A stretch of 64,000 nucleotides of DNA from Olivibacter oleidegradans (GCF_042432805.1 NZ_JBHLWO010000002.1:1178001-1242000); one strand, 5' to 3'. Positions 54,201-62,378 are shown, numbered from the stretch's first letter. Translations and numbers: made by a program. The notes: a model not told the origin generated them from the letters alone.

Positions 54201-54766
54201 ACGAGGATACGCTATACGGTATCACAGCCGCTGCCGAGCAGCAGGCGAACGTCGTAGCCGACTATCTAAATGGCGATGTTGCGCGTATCTACCAGGGTAG
54301 TTTATTTATGAACATCATCAAAATTCACGGCTTTCATCTATGCAGTATTGGCCTGCCAACCGCGCCGAGCGGGCAGCCAGGCTATGAGGAAGTGACTTTT
54401 ACAGATCGGGCCCAGCGCTATTATAAAAAATGTGTTATCTACCAAGACCGCTTGGTCGGTACTATACTGATAGGTGACAAATCGGAATTTTTGGAGTACA
54501 AAGATTTAATAGAAAAGAAATTAGAACTGGGTGAACAAAGACTGAAGTTATTGCGAAGCGGAAAAACGGCAGAACCGGTAATTGGTAAATTAGTTTGTAG
54601 TTGTAATAATGTTGGCGAAGGCAATCTAAAACAGAAAATCAACGAAGGAAGCCGGGATTTGAATTCGCTATGTACTAACTCAGGTGCCGGATCAGGCTGT
54701 GGATCGTGTAAGCCGGAGGTAAAGAGGATACTCTCCGAGGTGCTTGAAATGCACGCAATAATATAA
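51257..54766 (+). CDS. Assimilatory nitrate reductase fused to FAD and BFD electron-entry modules
   Basis: A 1169-residue fusion. Residues 1-700 form a Nas-type bis-MGD catalytic subunit: [4Fe-4S] Cys C15/C18/C22 and C50, Mo ligand C144 in NSRLCMSSA, and C-terminal domain motifs LTTGRIRDQWHTRSKTG and VFLPMHWGK. Residues about 705-1090 form a pyridine-nucleotide disulfide oxidoreductase module with FAD and NADH loops (VIVGAGAGAFGFI, VVIVGGGLLGLEMAASL), and 1112-1165 a BFD-type [2Fe-2S] domain (CSCNNVGEGN, SGCGSCKPEV). In Klebsiella the catalytic and reductase parts are separate NasA and NasC, so this protein joins them. Third gene of the operon, 5 bases before the rubredoxin protein gene. Confidence 0.9.
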   Translation: MKDAKNSSKELKSTCCYCGVGCGVVIEKQSDGTIRVRGDESHPSNKGLLCSKGMNLHHTVNDQSDRLLFPQMRYHKDMPLQRVDWDTALERTAAVFKTFIKKYGPNSVAFYASGQFLTEEYYVLNKLVKGFIGTNNIDTNSRLCMSSAVAAYKMTLGEDSVPVCYDDIELSDCILVAGANPAWCHPIIWRRVEKHKAGNPAVKIIVIDPRVTDSCAIADLHLQIQPGTDVTLFHVIAKLLIEAGKVDWNFIESHTDGFEELRDLVLTISVSEASDICGISEDYIYRAAEYIGSANAFLSMWTMGLNQSVVGVDKNVSLLNLHLLTGTIGKPGSGPLSLTGQPNAMGGREVGGLANLLPAHRDLNNPQHREDLQVFWGGKTIDSKPGLTATQMFDALNEGTLKAIWISCTNPLISLPDVRKAEQALKNAKFVVVQEISSKSETLAYADVILPAAAWSEKEGTMTNSERRITYLPKVNRPPGEALSDQEIFCRFAKKMQFKGFDFPDAEAVYLEHAQLTKGMNIDISELTYDILRSNRSIQWPYTEQKSTPRLFTDLKFYTNNKRAKIYAASTSLGSEKPDDDYPFILTTGRIRDQWHTRSKTGKVNKLNQHIARAYLSIHPDDARELGLRENDIAHVKSRRGETSVPCKLDKGIKKGVVFLPMHWGKILNSDLNRTNNLTNNLLDPISKEPDFKFCAVRIEKFFKPKQRIVIVGAGAGAFGFIKSYREKNQIDEIIVFSKENTSFYNRVMLPDYISGEQNWEQLLKMSEEEEKDYRITLLKGITVTGIDRESKKVTDSRGVKTRYDILILATGSRPTLPKGVPLLQGIFTMRSRSDADEFKSYLPPNGHVVIVGGGLLGLEMAASLRSIHLSVTIVQRVSRFLNRQLDTLGSQLLHEEMVDQGCDIYYEDEIQLYYGSKYLTGVGLKSGRKIDCDALIFAIGTTPNIELAKDCGLTYKRGITVNGRMETNDPAIFAIGEIAEYEDTLYGITAAAEQQANVVADYLNGDVARIYQGSLFMNIIKIHGFHLCSIGLPTAPSGQPGYEEVTFTDRAQRYYKKCVIYQDRLVGTILIGDKSEFLEYKDLIEKKLELGEQRLKLLRSGKTAEPVIGKLVCSCNNVGEGNLKQKINEGSRDLNSLCTNSGAGSGCGSCKPEVKRILSEVLEMHAII

Positions 54767-54771
54767 AACAA

Positions 54772-56211
54772 ATGAAAGCAAAGGAACAATATATCGTCAA
54801 AATAAACTTGCCGGGAGGAATCATTTCTGCCGGCAATTTATTGCGTGTTCTTAAAGTTCTCCAAGAACTCGGAATCGAGACCGTTAGTTTCGGTAATCGC
54901 CAACAATTACTTTTTAGCGCTGCTACTGAACATTTGCATCATCTCCGGCTCAATATCCCCAACACCATCATGGAGGTAAATGGAGATGATTATCCAAACA
55001 TCGTCAGTTCGTACGTTACAGAGGAAGTCTTTGCTCCTATCGGATGGTTAAGGGAAGGTGTTTACAAGGACATCTTGGATTCGTTCAATTATCATCCCAG
55101 ATTGAAAATTAATATCGTTGATCGCCATCAAAACCTGATTCCTTTTTTTACCGGGAATTTTAACTTCATTTCTTCGGATATTAGCAACCACTGGTATTTA
55201 CACGTTCGTTTTCCGAAAACAAATAAAATCTATCCTTGGCCTTCTCTTATTTATTCAGCTGATATCGCGGAGATAAGTCGTCTATTGGAGCTTATTATCA
55301 TGGATAACGATCATCTTTTTTATAATAAGCCGAATGCAGATGGGGATCAGCTTGTGCAAATGCTAAACAGAATGGCGGATTTTCATACGCAGTACTATGA
55401 TCTTCCCATGACGCACACCGATTTTCATCTTCCTTTTTATGAGGGGATCAATTATTATGGTGAACATAAGCTTTGGTTAGGCATATACAGAAGGTGGGAA
55501 AATTTTTTTGTAGACTTTTTAATCGAGATCTGTACCTTGTGCATGGATTGTAGAATAGGCCAGTTATATACAACACCTTGGAAAACAATTTTGATAAAGA
55601 ATATCCTTCCATCCTACAGGATTCGATGGAGTGTGTTGTTAAACAAATATCGTATCAATGTACGGCATGCCTCCAATGAGTTAAATTGGCAACTGGAAGA
55701 TCGTTCAGACGAGGCAAAAGAGCTAAAGTGGTTGCTGGTAAAGGCATTTGAAGAGGCTGATCTCCGGACGTCGAAACTTTGCTTTGCTATTAAAATCAGT
55801 AAGCAGACAGGACTTTTTGGTTCCATTATCATACAAAAAGAAATTTCGGAAGAAACGTTATATCATGTAATGCATACATCTAACTTCAACCCGAATTCCA
55901 AAGAATTTGTTAATTATGGAAGTGCCGGTGATATAAAAGAATTAGGTGAACTTCTGATCCGATTGTGTAATGTCTATTATGAGATGCATAGTACATTACG
56001 GCTTTCTGTTACTCCAAAAAAGGAAGTAAATAGTAAAAAGAACGATGCTCCTGCGCAAATTTATCAATGTAAGCACTGCTTTACCCGATATGATCCCTTA
56101 TATGGTGACTCGATAAATTCGATTAGTCCGGGAACCTCATTTGATTTGTTAGTAGATTATAATTGTCCGACTTGTGACGCGCGTAAGGCGGAGTTTGAAC
56201 GCGTCTTTTAA
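54772..56211 (+). CDS. Sulfite/nitrite reductase-fold protein fused to rubredoxin
   Basis: A 479-residue homologue of the protein at 37994. The double NIR_SIR half-domain layout is visible: VKINLPGGIISAGNLLRVLK, NIVSSYVTEEVFAPIGWLRE, HPRLKINIVDRHQNLIPFFT, then the CTLCMDC segment (C254, C257, C260) and TTPWKTILIKNI, INVRHASNELNW. No siroheme cysteine pairs are found. The last 50 residues are a full rubredoxin domain: C433-x2-C436, YDPLYGDS, ISPGTSF and C465-x2-C468 (CPTC), a mononuclear iron centre. Directly after nitrate reductase (5-base gap), it is probably an electron-transfer partner for it; the fold similarity and the role are inferences. Confidence 0.75.
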   Translation: MKAKEQYIVKINLPGGIISAGNLLRVLKVLQELGIETVSFGNRQQLLFSAATEHLHHLRLNIPNTIMEVNGDDYPNIVSSYVTEEVFAPIGWLREGVYKDILDSFNYHPRLKINIVDRHQNLIPFFTGNFNFISSDISNHWYLHVRFPKTNKIYPWPSLIYSADIAEISRLLELIIMDNDHLFYNKPNADGDQLVQMLNRMADFHTQYYDLPMTHTDFHLPFYEGINYYGEHKLWLGIYRRWENFFVDFLIEICTLCMDCRIGQLYTTPWKTILIKNILPSYRIRWSVLLNKYRINVRHASNELNWQLEDRSDEAKELKWLLVKAFEEADLRTSKLCFAIKISKQTGLFGSIIIQKEISEETLYHVMHTSNFNPNSKEFVNYGSAGDIKELGELLIRLCNVYYEMHSTLRLSVTPKKEVNSKKNDAPAQIYQCKHCFTRYDPLYGDSINSISPGTSFDLLVDYNCPTCDARKAEFERVF

Positions 56212-56258
56212 TAATGAACTAAATAAGGAGTCAACAAGAAGATCGGACGTATATAGAA

Positions 56259-56283
56259 GCCCAATCACTGCAAGTGATCGGGC
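56259..56283. terminator. Hairpin between convergent genes
   Basis: GCCCAATCAC / GTGATCGGGC pairs 9 of 10 positions around a 5-base loop (one A-C mismatch). It lies between the stop codons of the rubredoxin-fusion gene (plus) and the histone-H1-like gene (minus), a position expected for a bidirectional terminator. No strong T-run is present on the plus side. Confidence 0.5.
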
Positions 56284-56302
56284 CTAGAGCTGAATAAAAT
56301 AC

Positions 56303-56482
56303 TTATTTGCTTTCGTTTTTCTTAGCGGTAACTTCGTTACGAATATCTTGCGCTAAGGTTTTTGTTTGCTGTAATGCTCCACGTAATCTAGTACCCGCAG
56401 CCTTGTTTCCCTTTTCATAGAAAGCTACCGCATCTTGTTCTGCTGCAGCAATCAATTCCTTTAATTCATTGAATTTTTGCAT
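56303..56482 (-). CDS. Histone H1-like mini-protein
   Basis: A 59-residue protein starting MQKFNELKELIAAAEQDAVA and containing the Bacteroidota histone-H1-like signature FYEKGNKAAGTRLRGALQQ, followed by a basic helix ending in TAKKNESK. It probably binds DNA or RNA and is related to Hc1-like nucleoid proteins. The ATG at 56482 lies 18 bases downstream of a perfect hairpin. The frame is too short for routine ORF filters but the family match is strong. Confidence 0.8.
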   Translation of the reverse strand: MQKFNELKELIAAAEQDAVAFYEKGNKAAGTRLRGALQQTKTLAQDIRNEVTAKKNESK

Positions 56483-56500
56483 TTTTGCTTAATATTTAAA

Positions 56501-56521
56501 CAGAAACAACCATTGTTTCTG
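56501..56521. promoter_or_regulatory. Perfect 9-bp hairpin in the leader of the H1-like gene
   Basis: CAGAAACAA-CCA-TTGTTTCTG: perfect 9-base arms with a 3-base loop, 19-39 bases upstream of the H1-like start codon. It can be an operator or an mRNA leader hairpin; it is not followed by a T-run on the gene strand. Confidence 0.45.
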
Positions 56522-56582
56522 CAAGGCTGCGAAAGTAGGCAAAAAAAGCATATTCTCTAAATATTGCATAAAGAACTTTAAA

Positions 56583-57209
56583 TTAAGTCAAAGAAAAGTT
56601 GTTTACTGGTTGACGTAATCCATTAATGAAAATTTTACTGATTTCCTTTTGCTTTTCTACGATTTCTTCCGGATTGTAACAGTCGCTCAATGTCATCCTG
56701 CAAACTCGCGCGTTAGCACCTAAATTTAGTCCGTACAATAGTTCAGCATATAGTGTCGCAATGGATTGTAATGGAAAATCTTTGAGCTCACCGCTTCTAA
56801 GCCCCCTCCTTAAAATGAGGGTAAGCTGCTTTACGTCTGCGGATTTAATCATTGTCAAAACAGATTCGGGTAAACCCGAGTACACCCCATCATAACCATA
56901 AATCAGTTGTGTGTGGTTATACTTACCCCTCGTTCTTTCTCTTATTTCCAGGAGCTTATAAATTGAAGGTAAAACACGCATACCCTTGGGGATAAGCCGA
57001 TTAATCTGTTCGCGTTCCTCTTGCAAAGTATGTTTTACAATTTCGGCAATTAGCTCGATTTTGTTTGAGAAATAAAGCGTCATTGTTGCGCTCGAGATAC
57101 CAACGGTTTGTATAATTTCAGCCATTGTTGTCTTGGCAACGCCGTAGTGATTAAAACGTTCAACAGCTGTATCGATAATTCTCTCCCGAATGTTTTTATT
57201 GTAAATCAT
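56583..57209 (-). CDS. TetR family transcriptional regulator
   Basis: A 208-residue regulator. The N-terminal helix-turn-helix reads IIDTAVERFNHYGVAKTTMA, EIIQTVGISSATMTLYFSNK, the TetR pattern. The remaining helical domain (ligand and dimer part) carries a GYDGVYSGLPESVL segment and the helix LYAELLYGLNLGANARV. A small palindrome TTTTAGTCTAAAA (57284-57296) lies upstream of its start and could be an operator for it. Target genes are unknown; the ABC exporter nearby is a candidate. Confidence 0.83.
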   Translation of the reverse strand: MIYNKNIRERIIDTAVERFNHYGVAKTTMAEIIQTVGISSATMTLYFSNKIELIAEIVKHTLQEEREQINRLIPKGMRVLPSIYKLLEIRERTRGKYNHTQLIYGYDGVYSGLPESVLTMIKSADVKQLTLILRRGLRSGELKDFPLQSIATLYAELLYGLNLGANARVCRMTLSDCYNPEEIVEKQKEISKIFINGLRQPVNNFSLT

Positions 57210-57310
57210 ATCTCTATTCTCTTTTAAAGTTTACTCAAATATCTTACAGTTTGAACAGACTATAAAGGCTCTTTTGACGCTATTTTTAGTCTAAAAGACG
57301 CCTAAATTGA

Positions 57311-58195
57311 CTATATTCTGAATGAGGTCGGTGCCAATCCTACCTGTTTTTTAAAGAATTTTCCGAAAGTGGATTGATCGGCAAAATTCAATGATTGAGC
57401 AATTTCACTAATACTTAACTTAGGATCAGCCAGTAGCATTTTTGCTTCTTTTATTACGGCCTCGTCAATAAAAAAACCAGGTGTTTTTCCGGTAACCTGT
57501 TTAACTGTTTTGCTTAAATATTTACGTGTGATAAATAATAAGTTTGCATAAAACTGAACTCCCCTCTCCTTTTTGTAATATTTTGATACTTCTTTAAAAA
57601 AAAGAAGCACCAGATTCTCTTTGCGACGAAGCTTTATCTGTGTTCCAACCTTATTCCGATGGTAGGCTTGAGTCAGTTCATATATAAATTGTGAAAACGT
57701 ATTGGTTAAGACCTCTTCTTGGAACAAATGATCGGATTTTGGATAATTAATTTGCTTCAACCGTTTTAGTAGCCAGTCTAATGTTGTCAATTCGTCTGCT
57801 CCTACCGCTATGATGGGAGATGGCTCAGGTGCGAAAATTTCGAGAATCTGCGGATGGCTGTAATGAAGACCCAGACTTAAGAAAAAATCGGGACAGAATG
57901 CAATACCAATGGCTTCACTCTTTGGCAGAATGGCAGACACCTCAATCAAAGCGGATGGAGGAATAACACATAACTCACCTGCTGTTGCGTGATATTCCTT
58001 TCGATTCAGCTTAAAGTAAATTTCGCCTGCTTTGACGACGAAAATATAGAAAAATTCACTTCTTATGGGACTGTTCAACATAACAGCTTCATGTAAATCT
58101 TGCATTTCATGTACAGAGAAACGAAACTTGAATGAATCTAACTCATCAAGAACTGCAGTCGAGGACTGGTGAAATAAGGACAATTCTTTTTCCAT
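57311..58195 (-). CDS. AraC family transcriptional regulator
   Basis: About 294 residues from the ATG at 58195 (MEKELSLFHQSSTAVLDELD); an ATG at 58219 is possible. The N-terminal half is a cupin-like sensory domain (FYIFVVKAGEIYFKLNRKEY, LCVIPPSALIEVSAILPKSE). The C-terminal domain holds the double helix-turn-helix with LLFITRKYLSKTVKQVTGKT and LSISEIAQSLNFADQSTFGK, ending FFKKQVGLAPTSFR. It is divergent from the membrane protein at 58384, with a palindromic region next to its start. Confidence 0.85.
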   Translation of the reverse strand: MEKELSLFHQSSTAVLDELDSFKFRFSVHEMQDLHEAVMLNSPIRSEFFYIFVVKAGEIYFKLNRKEYHATAGELCVIPPSALIEVSAILPKSEAIGIAFCPDFFLSLGLHYSHPQILEIFAPEPSPIIAVGADELTTLDWLLKRLKQINYPKSDHLFQEEVLTNTFSQFIYELTQAYHRNKVGTQIKLRRKENLVLLFFKEVSKYYKKERGVQFYANLLFITRKYLSKTVKQVTGKTPGFFIDEAVIKEAKMLLADPKLSISEIAQSLNFADQSTFGKFFKKQVGLAPTSFRI

Positions 58196-58229
58196 AATCG
58201 GTAACCTAATAAAAAACATTGCAATTTAA

Positions 58230-58256
58230 CTATTTGACTTTTCAAATAAAATAGTC
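58230..58256. promoter_or_regulatory. Nested palindromes upstream of the AraC gene
   Basis: TATTTGA-CTTT-TCAAATA (58232-58249) is a perfect 7-base inverted repeat, nested in a wider pair ACTATTT (58230-58236) / AAATAGT (58250-58256). It begins about 35 bases upstream of the AraC start; an autoregulatory operator is likely. Confidence 0.4.
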
Positions 58257-58383
58257 AGATTAAAAAAATTATCTTTACTGCTTTAGTCAGTCCATTGTCA
58301 GACATGCTCTTCAAAAAATGATTTTCACTGGATATAAAAAAGTTGTTGATTAATATTGTAAGAAGTCGAACGAAACGAAAGCT

Positions 58384-58881
58384 ATGGAAGCAATTGTAGA
58401 TTATTACAAAACGGTACTCGATACAGGAACTAAGCTTCTTTTATTAAACTTGATAGTTTTAGTGCTTAGCGTTTTTTTTCTTACGGTAAAAAAAACGCCG
58501 TTTTCATTTGGTTTTATACTTATAATCGTACTTTTTTCATTTCTGTTTGCCGGTATCGGAATAGGATTTTACAAAGATGCGTTAAAGAAAGTTAGTCAAG
58601 AAACAAAAGAGATCATCCGTTACGATATGGAGATAAGGAAGGCAGAAGTTTTCCGCAAAGAGAGTAGAACGAGGGTAGTTATTGAAATGTGTGTTGCTGT
58701 ATTGGCCTTATTTTTATTACTACGCGCCAAACCGGAATCCGGAAAACAGGGGGTTGCTATTGCATTGATTTTATGTGGTGCGCTGATGTTTGTTTTTGAT
58801 ATTTATGTCTCGTCCCGATTAACCGATCATATTGCCGATCTAAAAATTCTTAAGCACAATTCGACAATTAATGAAAAATGA
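58384..58881 (+). CDS. Hypothetical membrane protein (165 aa)
   Basis: About four hydrophobic helices (18-35, 42-62, 100-114, 122-140) with a charged central helix (LKKVSQETKEIIRYDMEIRK) and a charged C-terminal tail. No family recognised. It is divergent from the AraC gene, which may control it, and ends 25 bases before the convergent exporter gene. Confidence 0.6.
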   Translation: MEAIVDYYKTVLDTGTKLLLLNLIVLVLSVFFLTVKKTPFSFGFILIIVLFSFLFAGIGIGFYKDALKKVSQETKEIIRYDMEIRKAEVFRKESRTRVVIEMCVAVLALFLLLRAKPESGKQGVAIALILCGALMFVFDIYVSSRLTDHIADLKILKHNSTINEK

Positions 58882-58906
58882 AGCAGATAGTTGGATTCAG
58901 CCCGAT

Positions 58907-60667
58907 CTAGCTATTTTTTTTATCGTTCAACAAGCGATTTACAGCCTCTGCAAATGAACCTGCAGGGGTGACTTTTCCTAAGTTAACGAAGAAAATTTCA
59001 TCTGCATTTTCAATCGTATTTAATCGATGTGCTATAATAACTAAAGTAGTATGCGCTGGCAGTTTTCTCAGGATTTTCTCGAGCAATCGTTCTGTAATCG
59101 TATCAATATTGGCTGTCGCTTCATCTAGTATAAGAATGTCAGGATTTCTGAGTACCGCACGAATGAATGCGATCACCTGTTTTTGCCCCAAGCTGATACC
59201 ATCTTCCTGGGATGTAATAGGCGTATCCAAGCCGCTCTCAAAAACAGCAATTAAGTCTTCTAATCCTCGATCCTTGATCAATTCATGTAACGCTGTGCTG
59301 TCATAAGTCGCATACAGTTCATTTCCATAAAGAATATTTTCGCCTACCGTGCCGGTAAACAAAAACGGCTCTTGCAGAATAAAGCCAATTTTTTTTGACC
59401 GCTCTGAAGAACTGTATGCTCTAATGTCCTGACCATCGAGAAAAACGTGTCCCTCTGTGGGGTCATATAAACGTGCCATTAGGGATGCTGTAGTCGTTTT
59501 CCCACCTCCCGTTGGTCCTACTAGTGCATACGTCTTTCCACGTAATAGTTTAAAATTGATATCATGCAAAATTTCCTTGCCATTTGGGTAAGAGAAGTAG
59601 ACATTGTTAAACTCCAATAAACAGTCTTTCGAATTAGTGCCAGTGCTTGGTATTACGTTTAAATTGGTTTCCAACGATAATATCCGAGCTATTCGGTCCC
59701 AACCAGCCATGGCAACCTGAAAACTTGACCACAAAGAGGCCAGTTGTCGCAATGGATTGTAAAAATTAACTACATAAGCGAGATAGCTTACTAATAGTCC
59801 AATCGTTAATTCGTTCACGCTAATCAGATAGATTCCGTATGTTAAGACAATTAGCTGTGCTATGCTAGAAAAAAAACTATAAATAGGCAAGAAGATGTTG
59901 TTAGCTAAACCCGCTCGGAAGGCGGTGCGATAGTTTTGTTGATTGACTTCTTGAAACCTTTTTTTATAGTAGTCACGACGGTTAAAGGCAATGATAACTT
60001 TAAAGTTCCCTAAACTTTCCTGTATTTCCGCACTCATATCCCCTGCTGCTCTCAGGCTTTCCGCATTCCGTTTTTTTACCCAGGGAGATACAACTTTGGT
60101 AAAAATGAGAATGAATAAGGCTGGTGCTAAAGCGGCTAAGCCCAACTGAATATTAATGATCAGCAGAAAGACGCCGGCACCAAACATAATGACCATGCTA
60201 CTGATAAACTGCGTGAGGGCCTGAGAGAAAAACTGATTAAGTTTATCGGTATCGTTGTTAATGCGGGAGATTAGATCGCCTGCTTTATTCTGATTAAAGA
60301 AGGCTATCGGTAATTGTAGCAACTTGTTGAATACAGCATTACGTAGCGTGAATAGTAATCGCTGCCCAACACCGCCCATAAGTTTTGTTTGAAGGTAACT
60401 GGTTAAGAGCAGTATGAGGTACATAATCAGCAAAATACCCGAAAACAGTAGTACTCCAGGGTACTGTTTTGTTACCACATAATGATCAATCGTATACCCA
60501 ATAAAGAATGGACTCAGTAGATTCAGAAAGGAATTCATTAACATAGCCAAAAAAGCCAATATCAGTTTCCCTCGCTCATGCATAACCAGACCAAAAATGC
60601 CTTTCAAAGCGGCCATGGACGATTCCCGCTTACCGGATCCACTTTCATCATGTAAGTTATAGTTCAT
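58907..60667 (-). CDS. ABC exporter half-transporter, subunit 2 (consensus ATP site)
   Basis: From the ATG at 60667 (MNYNLHDESGSGKRESSMAA) the protein has about 586 residues: six membrane helices (VMHERGKLILAFLAMLMNSF and later), then an ATPase domain with Walker A GPTGGGKTT (384-392) and Walker B LILDEATANID, keeping the catalytic Glu. Its own signature is altered to ISLGQKQV. The start overlaps the stop of the partner gene by 11 bases; a longer reading from 60706 would overlap by 50 bases and is less likely. With the upstream subunit it forms a heterodimeric multidrug-type exporter. Confidence 0.88.
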   Translation of the reverse strand: MNYNLHDESGSGKRESSMAALKGIFGLVMHERGKLILAFLAMLMNSFLNLLSPFFIGYTIDHYVVTKQYPGVLLFSGILLIMYLILLLTSYLQTKLMGGVGQRLLFTLRNAVFNKLLQLPIAFFNQNKAGDLISRINNDTDKLNQFFSQALTQFISSMVIMFGAGVFLLIINIQLGLAALAPALFILIFTKVVSPWVKKRNAESLRAAGDMSAEIQESLGNFKVIIAFNRRDYYKKRFQEVNQQNYRTAFRAGLANNIFLPIYSFFSSIAQLIVLTYGIYLISVNELTIGLLVSYLAYVVNFYNPLRQLASLWSSFQVAMAGWDRIARILSLETNLNVIPSTGTNSKDCLLEFNNVYFSYPNGKEILHDINFKLLRGKTYALVGPTGGGKTTTASLMARLYDPTEGHVFLDGQDIRAYSSSERSKKIGFILQEPFLFTGTVGENILYGNELYATYDSTALHELIKDRGLEDLIAVFESGLDTPITSQEDGISLGQKQVIAFIRAVLRNPDILILDEATANIDTITERLLEKILRKLPAHTTLVIIAHRLNTIENADEIFFVNLGKVTPAGSFAEAVNRLLNDKKNS

Positions 60668-62378
60668 AATCGCTCGTACTTTGCTGTGAGGTAAAAATCT
60701 GTACATACTCGGGACTTGAGCGCATTAATTCTTGGTGTTTTCCGATGGCGATAATTTCACCTTCCATTAACAGTATAATTTGATCATAATGCTCGGCGGT
60801 TGTGACTTTCTGTGTGACGGAGATCAACGTTAAATTTGGATAGTTTTCGTTGATATTTCTCAATATATTTTTCTCCGTTAAACTATCTACACGTGCTGTA
60901 AAATCGTCTAAAAGTAATATCTGAGGATGGAGCGATAATGCTCTTGCTAACATGATGCGCTGTTTCTGCCCACCTGACAGATCCGAACCTCTTTCTGATA
61001 GCATGGTGTCCAGCTTATTCGGCAGACTATTTACGAATTCATTCAGCTCAGCAGTTTTAACGGCCATTTGCAAGTACTCATTAGTTACGGTCTTGTTGAA
61101 GGCGATGTTTTCGCGAATACTCATATTAAACAGAATACTGTCTTGAAAAACAAAACCTACTTCATCATGAAAATACGTTTCTTCGTATTCTTCTATTGAA
61201 TGCCCATTGAATGTGATCGTTCCTGCATCTTGCTTTGAGAGCCCCATTAACAAATAAAGCAGTTGCGTCTTTCCTGCGGCAGTGGGGCCAATAATAGCTG
61301 TTTTTGATCCCGGCTTTAAGCAAAATGAAATATCTTTTAGTATCGGTTTCTGCTCAATATTTAGGTAGACAGATTGGAAACAAATCTCTCCATTTACGCC
61401 TTCTTTTAGATTGCCGTTTTTCTTATTCGTAGGCGCCTCCAAAACCGTTCGTATCCGATCATAAGAAGCCGTAGCCTGTGCAATCACGTTACTCATGAAT
61501 CCAATTACTAAAATTGGAAAAATAAGAAGCGCTAAATAACTATTAAAGGCAGCAAAATCACCAAGACTCATACTTGTGGTGATAACAAAATGCCCTCCTA
61601 GTAACAAAATAATCAAACCTGCCATATTGGCGGTAAATACGATAACCGGAATTAGACTTGCAAAAAGCTTTAAAATAGAAAGTCCATAATGCTTCGCTTG
61701 CTGATTACTAGCTAAGAATTTATCATACTCGAGTTGTTGGGAATTGACAACTCTTATAATTGCAGCGCCCAAAATGCTTTCGTTGATTGTTTTGTTCAAT
61801 CGATCGATTACACTCCTACTTTGGATAAAAAGTACCCGTACTTTTCGGAGTATCCAAAAGAATGTTCCGCCGATAATCGGTATAATGGCGATAACCGCCA
61901 GTGCCAATTCCCACTTTATAGTAAACAATAAAATGCTAACGCCTATTATAATAAAAATTGAGGAGGCGATGGAGACAACCGCCTGGGCAATGAACAACTT
62001 AATTGAATCAACGTCGGCGGTAAGGTTTGTCAGCAATTTTGATGGATTAGCAGCCTTAATATAAGAAAAATCCTGCGCGGCAATTTTTTCTGTTATTTGC
62101 CTTCGTAAATCTCTTGCGACACGTTCAGAGGTAAAGGTTTGTATGATGATCTGCAAATAAGAGAAGATGAAAACAATGAAAACCACCAAGCCGAAACGTA
62201 TAAATGTTTGGTAGTAAGAAAAACTTTGATTGTTATAAGCATCAATACCTTCACCTATTATTTTGGGAATCCATAGGTTTAAACCGTTACTTATCAAAGC
62301 GAGAAGCATCAATAATAAGAGCAAAAGCCTATATGGCTTAAGTAAAGTTAGGAGACTTGTCTTTTTTCCGGTGTTCAT
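60657..62378 (-). CDS. ABC exporter half-transporter, subunit 1 (degenerate ATP site)
   Basis: A 573-residue half-transporter: membrane domain with six helices, then an ATPase domain with Walker A GPTAAGKTQ (364-372) and an intact signature LSGGQKQR. The Walker B end reads LLLDDFTARVD: the catalytic Glu is Asp. This combination, together with the altered signature in subunit 2, is the classic arrangement of heterodimeric exporters such as TM287/288. Substrate unknown; candidates are drugs or lipids. Confidence 0.88.
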   Translation of the reverse strand: MNTGKKTSLLTLLKPYRLLLLLLMLLALISNGLNLWIPKIIGEGIDAYNNQSFSYYQTFIRFGLVVFIVFIFSYLQIIIQTFTSERVARDLRRQITEKIAAQDFSYIKAANPSKLLTNLTADVDSIKLFIAQAVVSIASSIFIIIGVSILLFTIKWELALAVIAIIPIIGGTFFWILRKVRVLFIQSRSVIDRLNKTINESILGAAIIRVVNSQQLEYDKFLASNQQAKHYGLSILKLFASLIPVIVFTANMAGLIILLLGGHFVITTSMSLGDFAAFNSYLALLIFPILVIGFMSNVIAQATASYDRIRTVLEAPTNKKNGNLKEGVNGEICFQSVYLNIEQKPILKDISFCLKPGSKTAIIGPTAAGKTQLLYLLMGLSKQDAGTITFNGHSIEEYEETYFHDEVGFVFQDSILFNMSIRENIAFNKTVTNEYLQMAVKTAELNEFVNSLPNKLDTMLSERGSDLSGGQKQRIMLARALSLHPQILLLDDFTARVDSLTEKNILRNINENYPNLTLISVTQKVTTAEHYDQIILLMEGEIIAIGKHQELMRSSPEYVQIFTSQQSTSDYEL

